From assembly GCA_034432435.1 (NCBI GenBank), contig DAOUBS010000004.1:7068-71067 (forward strand): a DNA stretch of 64,000 nt, written 5' to 3'. Both the position numbers and the translations under genes were made by a program. Shown here piece by piece: positions 8,352-16,700 of the stretch (positions are counted from its first letter, which is position 1; each line of letters begins with the position of its first letter). The DNA comes from JANWYT01 sp034432435. GTDB taxonomy: Bacteria > Chloroflexota > Anaerolineae > Aggregatilineales > Phototrophicaceae. Under the pieces are notes generated by a model. The model was not told the origin of the DNA and searched no databases. It saw only the letters and a list, made by a program, of their open reading frames with translations.

Positions 8352-10823
8352 TCATTGGCTGGCGGGCTGAGACGCCGCCGGGGCGGGCGGCTCTTCGAAC
8401 AGCCGCCAGAAGCGCCGCAGCAGCACCGGGTAGCGCATGCCGTGTTCGAGCAGCACGATCGACAGCAGCAGCGTCGACACCAGTAAGACGATCACGCCCG
8501 GATCGCGTTCCCACGTCATGATCTTGAACTCGAACAGCTCCGGCAGCGCGTACATCGTGAGGACCGTCAGCGTCATCGAGAGGGTCATCAACAAGGCGAA
8601 GCGCCAGCGCTCGATGAACGTGCGCGGGTTGAGCACGTCCAGCCCCATGATGTGCATGACGGTGTACGCGCCGTAGAAGGTGATGAACAGGGTGATGCTG
8701 GTGCGGGCGGCCTGCACGTCGCGCCCCTCGTAGAAGAACACACAGGCGTAGACGATGGCCTGCATCACCGCGCCGATCAAGCCGGCCGTCATGATGAAGT
8801 CCAACACGTCGGAGCGGAAGCGGCGGATGCGCGTGGGCCGCAGCCAGCCGAACGCTACGAAGGTCGCCGGCAGGTTGACTGTGCCGAAGGTGCTCCAGCT
8901 AATTTGCACCGGCGTGATCGGGAACGGCAGGGACATGAACGCGACGAAGATGAAAAACAGGATGTTGTAAACGTTCTTCACGAGGAACATCTTCATCGTG
9001 CCGAAGATCGTCTGCGTGATCTCTGTGCCTTCGCGGAAGGCCTTCGGCAGGGTGCTCATGGCGTTGTCGAGCAGCACGATGTCGGCGACATCTTTGCTGA
9101 TCTGCGTGCCGTCGTTCATGACGATGGCGAGGTTGGCCTGCTTGAGGGCAGGCACGTCGTTCACGCCATCGCCGACCATCGCCACGTAAGCCCCGCGCCG
9201 CTGAAGCGCAGCGATGATGCGCTTCTTCGTGTCAGGATCGACGCGGGCGAACACTGTTGCTTCGCCCACGAGGGTTTCCAGTTCGCTGTCGCTCATCGCG
9301 TCTACCTGCGCGCCGGTGTAGGCTTGCTCGGCGTCCATGCCGGCCTGTTTGGCGATGGCCTTCACTGTGTCGAGGCTGTCGCCGCTGATGACCTTGAGGT
9401 CGATCCCTTCACGGCGGAAGCTCTCAAGAGTCTCTTGGATGTCGTCGCGGATTTGATCGCTCAAGACGACGAGCGCCAGCGGCTCTGCGTCGTTAGTCAC
9501 ATCCTTCTCGTTGAACGGGCCGCTCACGCGGGTGAAGGCCAGCACGCGCAGCCCCTGTAAGCTGAGGTTGGTCACGTTGTTATCGAGCGTGTCGGTCAGG
9601 CGCTGCTTGGGCAGGACGCGCTCCGGCGCGCCCAAGACGTAGGCAGCGTCCTCAAAGACGATCGCGCCCCACTTGCGCCCGCTGGGGAAGGGGACTTCGC
9701 GCACTTTGCGGCGGGCGGGCACGTCGGCGGCGTGCGCGGCTGCGTATTCGCGCACGGCCCCTGCGGTGCGGTTGAGGTGGGCGAGGTTATCTAGATAGGC
9801 CAGCAGCAGCCCGCTCAGCGTGCGCTCGTCCATGTCTGCCAGCGGGATGATCTGCTGCACCGCCAGCAGGTTCTTGGTGAGCGTGCCGGTCTTGTCGAAA
9901 CAGAGCACGGTGGCGTTGCCCAACGATTCGACCGCGTTCACCCGCTGAATGAGCGTGCGCTGGAGGCTGATCTTGATCGCGCCGATAGTCAACGAGAGGA
10001 TGGCGACCAACACCAAGCCCTGCGGCACAAGGCTCGTGACGAACACCACCGCGCTGCGCAGCGCCTCAAGCGGGGTGATGGCGTTGATGAACGACGCCAC
10101 GAACACCATCGGAATGAGGGTGAACATCACGACCACGGTCACCTGCACGATGATCTCGATGATCTGCTGGGTGGGCGTGCGGACGCGCTTGTACTGCTTG
10201 GCGACGGCAGCTAGCTTGTTGATGTTGCTGTTCGCGCCGACGCGCGTCGCCCGCATCGTGCCGCTGCCCGCGAGGCAGAAGGAACCGCTGAAGACCTCCA
10301 TGCCCGGCTCTTTGGCCACCGCGTCGCTCTCGCCCGTCAGCAGTGACTCGTCCATCTCAAGCGAGTCCGCTGTGACGATTACTCCATCCACCACCAGCTT
10401 ATCGCCCGGCTCGATGCGCAGGATGTCGTCAACCACGACAGCGCGCATGCTGATCTCTTGCCATCGACCATCGCGCTTGACGTGCACCGTCTGCTCAGAG
10501 AGCGCCGCGAGCTTGTCAAGACGACGTTTGGCGTGGATCTCTTGCAGCATCCCCAAGAACGTGTTCGAGACGACGCTGAAGCCGGCAAAAAAGACCGTCG
10601 CGTAGTCGCCCATGCTCAATACGATAAACAGCAGGCTGAACAAGACGATGTTGAAGAGGTTGAAGACGTTTTCAAAGACAATCTGCCCATAGGTGCGGCC
10701 GACGCGCACTTGGAAGCTGTTGTCGTCGCCGCGCCGCTGCCGCTCCAGCACTTCCGCCTGAGTTAGGCCGCTGGGGGTAGGTGTAGTGGTCGTCATCGGG
10801 GGGGGCAGCGTCACTTCGGCCAT
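8352..10823 (-). CDS. Cation-translocating P-type ATPase, CtpE-like
   Basis: This 823-residue membrane pump has the P-type core: TGES in the actuator domain (about residue 165), the phosphorylation motif DKTGTLT (about residue 312), and the hinge GDGVNDVPAL (about residue 550). Roughly ten membrane helices flank these. It lacks the N-terminal CxxC metal-binding domain of heavy-metal pumps. Overall order and the GLTQAEVLERQ start resemble mycobacterial CtpE, a calcium transporter. Helix 4 reads PQGLVLV, whereas many calcium pumps have PEGL, so the ion is uncertain. It converges with pfkB and diverges from the WD40 lipoprotein. Confidence 0.9.
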   Translation of the reverse strand: MAEVTLPPPMTTTTPTPSGLTQAEVLERQRRGDDNSFQVRVGRTYGQIVFENVFNLFNIVLFSLLFIVLSMGDYATVFFAGFSVVSNTFLGMLQEIHAKRRLDKLAALSEQTVHVKRDGRWQEISMRAVVVDDILRIEPGDKLVVDGVIVTADSLEMDESLLTGESDAVAKEPGMEVFSGSFCLAGSGTMRATRVGANSNINKLAAVAKQYKRVRTPTQQIIEIIVQVTVVVMFTLIPMVFVASFINAITPLEALRSAVVFVTSLVPQGLVLVAILSLTIGAIKISLQRTLIQRVNAVESLGNATVLCFDKTGTLTKNLLAVQQIIPLADMDERTLSGLLLAYLDNLAHLNRTAGAVREYAAAHAADVPARRKVREVPFPSGRKWGAIVFEDAAYVLGAPERVLPKQRLTDTLDNNVTNLSLQGLRVLAFTRVSGPFNEKDVTNDAEPLALVVLSDQIRDDIQETLESFRREGIDLKVISGDSLDTVKAIAKQAGMDAEQAYTGAQVDAMSDSELETLVGEATVFARVDPDTKKRIIAALQRRGAYVAMVGDGVNDVPALKQANLAIVMNDGTQISKDVADIVLLDNAMSTLPKAFREGTEITQTIFGTMKMFLVKNVYNILFFIFVAFMSLPFPITPVQISWSTFGTVNLPATFVAFGWLRPTRIRRFRSDVLDFIMTAGLIGAVMQAIVYACVFFYEGRDVQAARTSITLFITFYGAYTVMHIMGLDVLNPRTFIERWRFALLMTLSMTLTVLTMYALPELFEFKIMTWERDPGVIVLLVSTLLLSIVLLEHGMRYPVLLRRFWRLFEEPPAPAASQPASQ

Positions 10824-10937
10824 GCGTCTATACTCCGCGAGCGTTGTTTTCAGGGTTGCAGATTACTGATTGTATCAATACAACACAAGAAATCCTCAAA
10901 CGATTTGCCTCTTCTCGAATATGCTTCGAATATGCTA

Positions 10938-10946
10938 TGCTAAAAT
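10938..10946 (+). promoter_or_regulatory. Extended -10 promoter for the WD40 lipoprotein
   Basis: TGCTAAAAT is an extended -10 element 31 bases before the chosen ATG at 10978. An AAGAG ribosome site follows at 10966-10970. Its position rules out the longer reading frame that begins at 10870. Confidence 0.55.
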
Positions 10947-10977
10947 TTGGATCACACACGGAAATAAGAGACGCCCT

Positions 10978-12201
10978 ATGCGAATGGCAATCGGCTGTTT
11001 GATGATGATCGCAGCGCTGTTGGCGGCGTGCAGCGCCCTGCCCGAGCCAGATCGTAACGAGCCGCTGCCCACCCCGCGCGCGCTCGACACGCCGCTGCCC
11101 ACGCTTCCTCCCCCGCCTTTCCAGGCGGCCGACACTCGCATCACCGCCCAAAACGCCGAGCAACTGCGCTACTTGGGCCGCCTCAGCACCGACGCCGCGC
11201 GCCCAAGTTCGATCTTTGCGCATACCATCTCGTTGGATGGCACGCGCCTCGCCGCCCTCAACAATGATCTGCTGGTGGTGTGGAACCTAACGACGGGCGC
11301 TGTCGCCCTCACAAAAGGGCGCTTGGGCGCGACGCGCGTCTTTTACTCGCCCGATAAAGTCGAGATTTACACCCTCGGCTCGGAGGGGCTGGTGCGCGTC
11401 CACAACGCCGATACCGCGTCTGACTTGAACCAGTTTCAGCTTGGGGTGGCTTACAGCGGCGCGAGCGCGTTCTACGAAGAAGAGGGCTGGCTGGCCGTAG
11501 GCGGCCTCGATGGGCGGCTGCAAGTGTGGGACACCCAAGCCCGCCAAAGCCTCAGCCGATGGGACGCGATCCGCGCGCGGATCACCGCGGTGGCCTTCGA
11601 CGCCGCCGGTGAGCGCCTGCTGAGCGCCGCCGACGACGGCACGGTACAGGTGTGGGACTGGCGCGAGCGGCGTTTGATCGCTTCGTACCGCACCCAGTTC
11701 CCGAACGTTGTGGCGGTGGCTTTCTCGCCGGATGGGGCGCAGTTCAGCTTGGTCACGCCCTTTTACGTTGAGACGTACTCGCTGCGCGAGAACCGCTTCT
11801 TGTGGACGATCGAGATCGGCGTGAGCGACACGAGCGACGTGTTCCGCTACAGCCCAGATGGGCGTTTCGTGCTCACCGGCGGCAGCGAAGAAACCCCCAT
11901 CACCGTTCTCAACGCAGCCGATGGCACGGTCAAAGCGCAGCTCCCCCAAACGACGGGCACGCGCACCGCTGCCCGTTTTAGTGCGGATGGGGCGCTGCTG
12001 GCGACTACTGTGCTGGATGGGCAGGTGACGTTGTGGAACATCGCTGAAGCGACGGAGGAGACGATCCCCTCAGCGCGGCTGCTGGTCGGCTCTACGCGCA
12101 TCACCGGCCTCGAGTGGTCAGACGACGGCTTCACGCTGGCCTTTTTTGACGCCAACGGGCAGGTTTACCTGTGGGGAATTCGCCGCGCCAACGCCCCCTG
12201 A
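10978..12201 (+). CDS. WD40-repeat lipoprotein
   Basis: This 407-residue exported protein starts with a lipoprotein signal (MRMAIGCLMMIAALLAAC, lipid-anchored cysteine at residue 18). A Pro/Thr linker follows, then WD40-like blades recognisable by repeated GxLxVWD-type endings such as GRLQVWDTQ, GTVQVWDWRE and GQVYLWGI. About six or seven blades would make one beta-propeller outside the membrane, serving as a binding platform with no enzymatic residues. The ATG at 10978 was chosen because the lipobox then lies at the normal distance and a promoter overlaps the longer frame. It is a single gene; its binding partner is unknown. Confidence 0.85.
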   Translation: MRMAIGCLMMIAALLAACSALPEPDRNEPLPTPRALDTPLPTLPPPPFQAADTRITAQNAEQLRYLGRLSTDAARPSSIFAHTISLDGTRLAALNNDLLVVWNLTTGAVALTKGRLGATRVFYSPDKVEIYTLGSEGLVRVHNADTASDLNQFQLGVAYSGASAFYEEEGWLAVGGLDGRLQVWDTQARQSLSRWDAIRARITAVAFDAAGERLLSAADDGTVQVWDWRERRLIASYRTQFPNVVAVAFSPDGAQFSLVTPFYVETYSLRENRFLWTIEIGVSDTSDVFRYSPDGRFVLTGGSEETPITVLNAADGTVKAQLPQTTGTRTAARFSADGALLATTVLDGQVTLWNIAEATEETIPSARLLVGSTRITGLEWSDDGFTLAFFDANGQVYLWGIRRANAP

Positions 12202-12210
12202 ACCATCGCA

Positions 12211-12228
12211 GGCACGACACGCCGTGCC
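12211..12228. repeat. Dispersed palindromic repeat, family A, degenerate copy
   Basis: GGCACGACACGCCGTGCC is an imperfect palindrome related to the GGGCACGGC...GCCGTGCCC elements at 36406, 41402 and 41474. It lies just after the WD40 gene. Confidence 0.5.
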
Positions 12229-12267
12229 CATAAGACACCGTTCCGCGTTCAAGTTTAATGCGCGGTG

Positions 12268-12276
12268 TGCTACAAT
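12268..12276 (+). promoter_or_regulatory. Extended -10 promoter for the Fur-family gene
   Basis: TGCTACAAT with the T run-in GTG just before it is an extended -10 match. Transcription would begin near 12283, which places the start codon at 12295 or 12313 and excludes the longer frame from 12265. Confidence 0.55.
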
Positions 12277-12294
12277 CGCGTAAAGAAGAGACAG

Positions 12295-12771
12295 ATGAGG
12301 GCAAGGCATTTTATGGCGGACTGTTCCCAGGCAGATCATCACGCGCTGGCGTTGGAACGGCTGCGCGCGGCGGGCTACAAGCTGACGAACGTCCGCCAAA
12401 CAGTGCTGGAGGTGGTCTACCGGCTGGGCGGCCACGTGACATCCGCCCAAGTGCTAGAGGCGGTGGCACAAACGGATTCCAGCATTGGCCGCGCCAGCGT
12501 CTTCCGCACGCTGGATCTGTTCGCGCGGCTGGCTATCATCCGCCCCACGTTCATCGAGAGCAGCCTTACCCCCAGTTACGTTCTGATGCCCAACGGCCAT
12601 CATCATCACGTCGTGTGCATGACCTGTAACCGCGTGATCGAGTTTGAAGAGTGCAACCTCGACGCGATTGCTTTTGACCTTGAGCGCCGCCTTGACGTGC
12701 GCATTCAAGGCCACCTGCTAGAGTTCTACGCTGTCTGTAACCACTGTTCTACGTCGTCAAAGCAGGGCTGA
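12295..12771 (+). CDS. Fur-family metal-responsive transcriptional repressor (Fur/Zur/PerR)
   Basis: This protein of about 158 residues has an N-terminal winged helix (NVRQTVLEVVYRLGGHVTS), then the Fur metal-sensing signature HHHHVVCMTC near residue 105 and a second CNHC pair at the C-terminus. The two CxxC pairs usually hold structural zinc. An ATG at 12313 with an AAGG site is an equally good start. Which metal it senses cannot be read directly. Opposite lies an operon with a zinc-free ribosomal protein and a COG0523 GTPase, both classic Zur targets, so Zur is my preferred reading. It is followed six bases later by a glycosyltransferase gene. Confidence 0.88.
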   Translation: MRARHFMADCSQADHHALALERLRAAGYKLTNVRQTVLEVVYRLGGHVTSAQVLEAVAQTDSSIGRASVFRTLDLFARLAIIRPTFIESSLTPSYVLMPNGHHHHVVCMTCNRVIEFEECNLDAIAFDLERRLDVRIQGHLLEFYAVCNHCSTSSKQG

Positions 12772-12777
12772 CGCCTC

Positions 12778-13917
12778 ATGCACGTCATCTTCAACGGTTG
12801 GTTTTGGGATCGCCCGGACACCGGCAGCGGCCAGTACATCCGCCACCTGCTGCCGGCCTTGCGCCGCCTCGCGCCTGACCTTAAGCTGACGCTGGTGCTG
12901 CCCGGCTCATCCGCCAACTCGTCAGATGAGATTCCCTCAGGTGTGGACGTGATCTTCACCAACACCTCGCGCGGCCACCTCAGCAAGGTCTGGTTCGAGC
13001 AGCGCACCTTTCCGCGCTTGGCGGGCAAGGTCGGCGCGGATCTGGCGCACGTCCCCTATTGGGGCGGGGCGCTCAGCAGTCCCGTCCCGCAGGTCGTCAG
13101 CGTGTTAGACGTCATCCCGCTGCTGCTGCCAGAGTACGGGCTGGGGGTTTTCAATCGGCTCTATACGTCACTCGTCAGCACATCGGCACGCGGGGCCGAC
13201 CACCTCATCACGATCAGCCAGACGAGCAAGCTCGACATTGAGCAGCAGCTCGACATCCCAACCGATAGGATCAGCGTGACGTACCTAGCCGCCTCCGAGC
13301 GCTTCCACCCGATGATCGGGCGCGAGCGTGATGCTGCCGTGCGTGCCAGGTACGATCTGCCCGAGCGTTTCGTGCTTTACTTAGGCGGCTTCGACCGACG
13401 GAAGCAGGTCAACGAGCTGCTGCTGGCCTACACCTACGTGATGGAGGCGGAAGGCGCAAACTTCCCGCTGGTGCTAGCGGGCAAAGAACCCGCCTGGGGC
13501 AGCAGCCCGCTCTTCCCCGACCTGCGCGCCTACGCTGACAAGCTCCAACTCGGCGACATGGTGCGTTGGATCGGCTACGTGCCCGAAGAGGACAAGCCTT
13601 CGCTCTATCGCTTGGCGGATGTCATCGTGTTCCCCAGCGTGTACGAGGGCTTCGGCCTGCCCCCGCTGGAGGCGATGGCCAGCGGCACGCCCGTCATCGC
13701 GTGGGACAGTGTCGTGTCAGATGAAGTCTTCGAGGACGCGGCCTACCTGACGGACAGCAGCCGCAAGATGGCCGGGGCGATTATCGCGCTGCTGCTGCAA
13801 CCGGACTTCCGCGCCACGATGGTCACACAGGGCTTGAGCCTCGCCACGCGCTACACGTGGCGCAAAACCGCCCAAGCCACCCTTAACGCCTACGAGCGGG
13901 TGCTGAACAAAGCTTAG
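12778..13917 (+). CDS. Glycosyltransferase family 4 (GT-B fold)
   Basis: This 379-residue cytoplasmic GT-B enzyme begins MHVIFNGWFWDRPDTGSGQY. It contains the glycine-rich LYLGGFDRRKQV segment near residue 200, and the nucleotide-sugar-binding YEGFGLPPLEAMASG motif near residue 290 with the two conserved glutamates. It would transfer a sugar from a nucleotide donor to a lipid or polysaccharide acceptor. It lies six bases after the Fur-family gene and probably shares its transcript, an unexplained pairing. Its 3' end overlaps the convergent COG0523 gene by four bases. Confidence 0.92.
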   Translation: MHVIFNGWFWDRPDTGSGQYIRHLLPALRRLAPDLKLTLVLPGSSANSSDEIPSGVDVIFTNTSRGHLSKVWFEQRTFPRLAGKVGADLAHVPYWGGALSSPVPQVVSVLDVIPLLLPEYGLGVFNRLYTSLVSTSARGADHLITISQTSKLDIEQQLDIPTDRISVTYLAASERFHPMIGRERDAAVRARYDLPERFVLYLGGFDRRKQVNELLLAYTYVMEAEGANFPLVLAGKEPAWGSSPLFPDLRAYADKLQLGDMVRWIGYVPEEDKPSLYRLADVIVFPSVYEGFGLPPLEAMASGTPVIAWDSVVSDEVFEDAAYLTDSSRKMAGAIIALLLQPDFRATMVTQGLSLATRYTWRKTAQATLNAYERVLNKA

Positions 13918-15104
13918 CTCACCCACCCGAACGGGTCGTCATAATCCGCCCACGCCTGCGGGCTGAGCGCGTACTCGGCGTCGGTCAGCAGGCAGGCGTC
14001 GAGCGCAGCGCGCAGCCGCGGCTCGTCTAACTGCTGGCCGATAAACACCAGTTCCTGCCGCCGGTCACCGATGTCGGGCAGCATCTCGCGCTGGATGGAC
14101 GCCACAAAGTCGGGGTCGTCGGGGTAGTCCTCGGGTTCAGCCAGCGCCCACCACATCCCAGCTGGCGCTAGGCGGACGAGACGCCCCGCCTGTGACCACG
14201 TGCCGGCGGTGTCGTTGTCGTGGGCCAGCCAGACGATCCCTTTGGAGCGCAGCACCCCCTCCAGCATCCTGCCGCGGGTCAGCGCGTCGTAGAGGCGCTC
14301 TGGGTGGAAAGGCCGACGCGCCCGGTAAACGAAGCTGCTGATGCCGTATTCCTCGGTTTCGGGGGTGTGCGGCTCGCTCGTCAGCCACTCGTCGAACGAA
14401 GCCGCCTCCTCAAAGTTAAAGCGCCCCGTGTTGAGGATCATGTTGAGCGGCACTTGCGCGTTGACCGTGGGGATGATCGTCGCGTGGGGGTTCATGCGTC
14501 GCAGCAGCGCCTCCAGCTTGGCGACGTCCTCGGCGGGCGTGATGTCCGTCTTGTTCAGGACGATCACATTGGCGAACTCGATCTGATCGACGAGCAGATC
14601 AACGATGCTGCGTTCATCGTTTTCGTCGATGGCCATGTCTCGGTCAGCCAGCGTGTCGAGGCTGTTGAACTCGTGGATGAGGTTGGCCGCGTCCACGACC
14701 GTGACCATCGTGTCTAGGCGTGCCACGTCGGACAGGCTGTGGCCTTGCTCGTCCAGCGGGAACGTAAACGTCTCAGCCACGGGCAGCGGCTCGCTGATGC
14801 CGCTGCTCTCGATCAGCAGGTAGTCAAAACGCCCCTCGCGCGCTAGCTTGCCCACCTCGACGAGCAGATCGTCGCGCAAGGTGCAGCAGATGCACCCGTT
14901 CGTCATCTCCACCAGCCGCTCGTTCACGCGGCTGAGATGCGCACCCCCCTCGCGCACGAGCTGCGCGTCCACGTTGACCTCGCTCATGTCGTTGACGATC
15001 ACCGCTACGCGCATCCCCTCGCGGTTGTTCAGCACGTGGTTGAGCAGCGTGGTCTTGCCCGCGCCGAGGAAGCCTGAAAGAACCGTCACAGGCAGCTTCT
15101 TCAT
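13914..15104 (-). CDS. CobW/COG0523-family GTP-binding metallochaperone
   Basis: This is a 396-residue G3E GTPase. Walker A is GFLGAGKTTLLNHVL near residues 11-25, the metal-binding CxCC motif is NGCICCTLRDD near residue 70, and the guanine-specificity motif is NKTD near residue 185. A CobW C-terminal domain follows. COG0523 proteins linked to ribosomal paralogues are known zinc-allocation chaperones of the Zur regulon (for example ZigA and YciC). The gene is third in an operon after an unknown protein and a cysteine-free L28, which supports the zinc reading. A ribosome site AAAGGGTGAACG lies before the ATG. Confidence 0.92.
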   Translation of the reverse strand: MKKLPVTVLSGFLGAGKTTLLNHVLNNREGMRVAVIVNDMSEVNVDAQLVREGGAHLSRVNERLVEMTNGCICCTLRDDLLVEVGKLAREGRFDYLLIESSGISEPLPVAETFTFPLDEQGHSLSDVARLDTMVTVVDAANLIHEFNSLDTLADRDMAIDENDERSIVDLLVDQIEFANVIVLNKTDITPAEDVAKLEALLRRMNPHATIIPTVNAQVPLNMILNTGRFNFEEAASFDEWLTSEPHTPETEEYGISSFVYRARRPFHPERLYDALTRGRMLEGVLRSKGIVWLAHDNDTAGTWSQAGRLVRLAPAGMWWALAEPEDYPDDPDFVASIQREMLPDIGDRRQELVFIGQQLDEPRLRAALDACLLTDAEYALSPQAWADYDDPFGWVS

Positions 15105-15200
15105 CGTTCACCCTTTTGAGTAGTCGATCCAATTGATTGAGACGATGCGTTCAACGCTGGACGGCAGGCCAAACAGAGAAACAAGCAGGGCAGGAAGGAA

Positions 15201-15440
15201 TTAAGCGAGGCTCTTGGGGTTGAAGCCGCGTTCCTTCAGATAGGTTGAGATGCCCACTTTGTCGATGGTCTTCATGTCGTTCGTCGTCACGCGGATCTTC
15301 ACCCACCGCTCCAGCTCTGGGATGTAGTAGCGCTTTGTCTGCATGTTGAGCTTGAACAAGCGCTTGGAGGTGTTGAAGGCGTGCGAGCGGCTTTGGCCAA
15401 ACTGCGGTTTGCGCCGCGTCATACGGGTTCTGCTAGGCAT
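15201..15440 (-). CDS. rpmB: 50S ribosomal protein L28, cysteine-free (zinc-independent) form
   Basis: This 79-residue protein carries the L28 core: RRKPQFGQSRSHAFNTSKR, then LFKLNMQTKRYY and the C-terminal TIDKVGISTYLKERGF. Zinc-binding L28 has a CxxC pair at the start and another later. Here there is no cysteine at all, which is the C-minus form expressed under zinc limitation in bacteria that carry both. The ATG at 15440 is supported by AGGAGAG seven bases upstream, and longer starts are antisense-like. It overlaps the preceding gene by eight bases and is followed 96 bases later by the COG0523 gene, so the three form one operon. Confidence 0.9.
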   Translation of the reverse strand: MPSRTRMTRRKPQFGQSRSHAFNTSKRLFKLNMQTKRYYIPELERWVKIRVTTNDMKTIDKVGISTYLKERGFNPKSLA

Positions 15441-15999
15441 GATGGTGCTCTCCTGATGAAATACTCTGCCACTGGCAAATGAGCGATTCTGCGTTGAGAT
15501 GCCGATAGTGCCGATACGATGGATGCTGTTCGATGGTCTGCTGGCGATGCGCCACCCCAACCACCGACTGCACCCAACGCTCATAAGCGACGATCGCACT
15601 ACACAGCGCGTTGTACAGCGCCAGCGCATGGGCCAACTCGGCTGCGTCGCATGGCGCTTGCACATGCGGCAGGTCGTCCGGCTGCCAGATCAGCGGCTGG
15701 GCTGCACAGGGCATATAGAATAGCTCAAAACGCTGCCGAGGTAAATAAAGACTTCCACCAGTTTGACCGATCCACAGCCCCCAACTCCACAACTGCCAGC
15801 CGCTGTCGTGCTGATAGAGGCTGTGAAAGCGCGCATCAGGCGAGGGCTGCTTGTGGAACCCGTATGCTAGCAGCAGGTTGCCGTGCTTGCTCACCACGTC
15901 ACGCCCGAAGCACCACATCTGCACGTCGAGCAGCATCGCCCCTACCTTGCGAACCCCCGCAGGCAGGGCATACCCCACATGTTTCTTTTTGGCGGCCAT
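15433..15999 (-). CDS. Unknown protein heading the L28-COG0523 operon
   Basis: I do not recognise this protein of about 188 residues. It starts MAAKKKHVGYALPAGVRKVG and is rich in Trp and Tyr (for example WQLWSWGLWIGQTGG near residue 70), suggesting a compact soluble fold. It has five cysteines and several histidines, including a His-rich C-terminus ending EHHHA. It has no signal peptide or membrane segment. Its stop lies inside the start of the L28 gene, so translation of the two is coupled. Alternative starts at 16023 and 16053 add 8 or 18 residues. Context suggests a function under metal limitation, but that is inference. Confidence 0.7.
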   Translation of the reverse strand: MAAKKKHVGYALPAGVRKVGAMLLDVQMWCFGRDVVSKHGNLLLAYGFHKQPSPDARFHSLYQHDSGWQLWSWGLWIGQTGGSLYLPRQRFELFYMPCAAQPLIWQPDDLPHVQAPCDAAELAHALALYNALCSAIVAYERWVQSVVGVAHRQQTIEQHPSYRHYRHLNAESLICQWQSISSGEHHHA

Positions 16000-16077
16000 A
16001 CCCGAATTGATACTTCGTCTCATTAAAGTAGAGTCTAGCCGATGGCGGCGCATCTGGCAAGAGTGGGGTCGCTGGGG

Positions 16078-16083
16078 TATGAT
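16078..16083 (+). promoter_or_regulatory. -10 element immediately before the TPR gene start (possible leaderless mRNA)
   Basis: TATGAT ends six bases before the ATG at 16090, so transcription would start at or next to the start codon. No ribosome site lies at the usual distance, which fits a leaderless message. Confidence 0.45.
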
Positions 16084-16089
16084 TTTTCC

Positions 16090-16698
16090 ATGGTCGATAA
16101 CTACTTCGACACCGGTCTTGAACAGCTCGACAACGGCGACTATGAGGGCGCAGTTGTCTCGTTCACGAAAGCGCTGCGGCTAGCGCTGGGCGACTTGCCG
16201 CAGATCCTCATGTATCGCGGCATCGCCTATGGCAACTTAGGGGACTTTCGCCGCGCCTTCGCCGATTTTGACGAGTGTTTCCGCTTAAATGACCGCTACC
16301 CTGACGCCTACAACGAGCGCGGCAACCTCTACCGCGTGCAGCACAAGTACCGCGACGCGCTGCAAGACTACTCGATGGCGCTTGTCTTGGATGAAGCTTT
16401 CCACGAAGCGCGCTACAACCGCGCCCTGTGCTATGAGGAACTCAGCATGCTCGACGAAGCCGAGCGTGACCTCTCGCAGGTGATTCAGGCGCTGCCCGGC
16501 CTATCGCCCGCTTACGAAGCGCGCGGGCGGGTGCGCGCGCGGCTAGGGAAGTTCGACGCGGCCATCAGCGACTATCAACGCTACTTGCGCATGGGCGGCG
16601 GGCGCGAATACGATAACCACAGCGAGATTCAAGCGGCCATCCTCACCTTGCAAGTGCAGCGCTGGACGGCGCGGCTGCTGCGCTGGGGGCGAAAGTAG
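16090..16698 (+). CDS. Tetratricopeptide-repeat protein
   Basis: This protein of about 202 residues is made almost wholly of TPR helices. Examples are YEGAVVSFTKAL, GNLGDFRRAFADFDECF, HKYRDALQDYSMALV and SMLDEAERDLSQVI, about five units in all. It has no signal peptide, so it is a cytoplasmic protein-interaction scaffold. It diverges from the unknown protein of the metal operon. The ATG at 16090 is preferred over the longer frame from 16042 because a -10 element lies between them. The partner is unknown. Confidence 0.85.
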   Translation: MVDNYFDTGLEQLDNGDYEGAVVSFTKALRLALGDLPQILMYRGIAYGNLGDFRRAFADFDECFRLNDRYPDAYNERGNLYRVQHKYRDALQDYSMALVLDEAFHEARYNRALCYEELSMLDEAERDLSQVIQALPGLSPAYEARGRVRARLGKFDAAISDYQRYLRMGGGREYDNHSEIQAAILTLQVQRWTARLLRWGRK

Positions 16699-16700
16699 CG

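Noticed and set aside
8652..9560. 302-codon plus-strand frame opposite the P-type ATPase
   Set aside because: Antisense shadow of a conserved pump with all motifs present on the minus strand.
15201..15665. Longer start for the L28 gene (154 codons)
   Set aside because: The extra 75 residues are the shadow of the overlapping upstream gene; the ATG at 15440 has a strong ribosome site and the normal L28 length.
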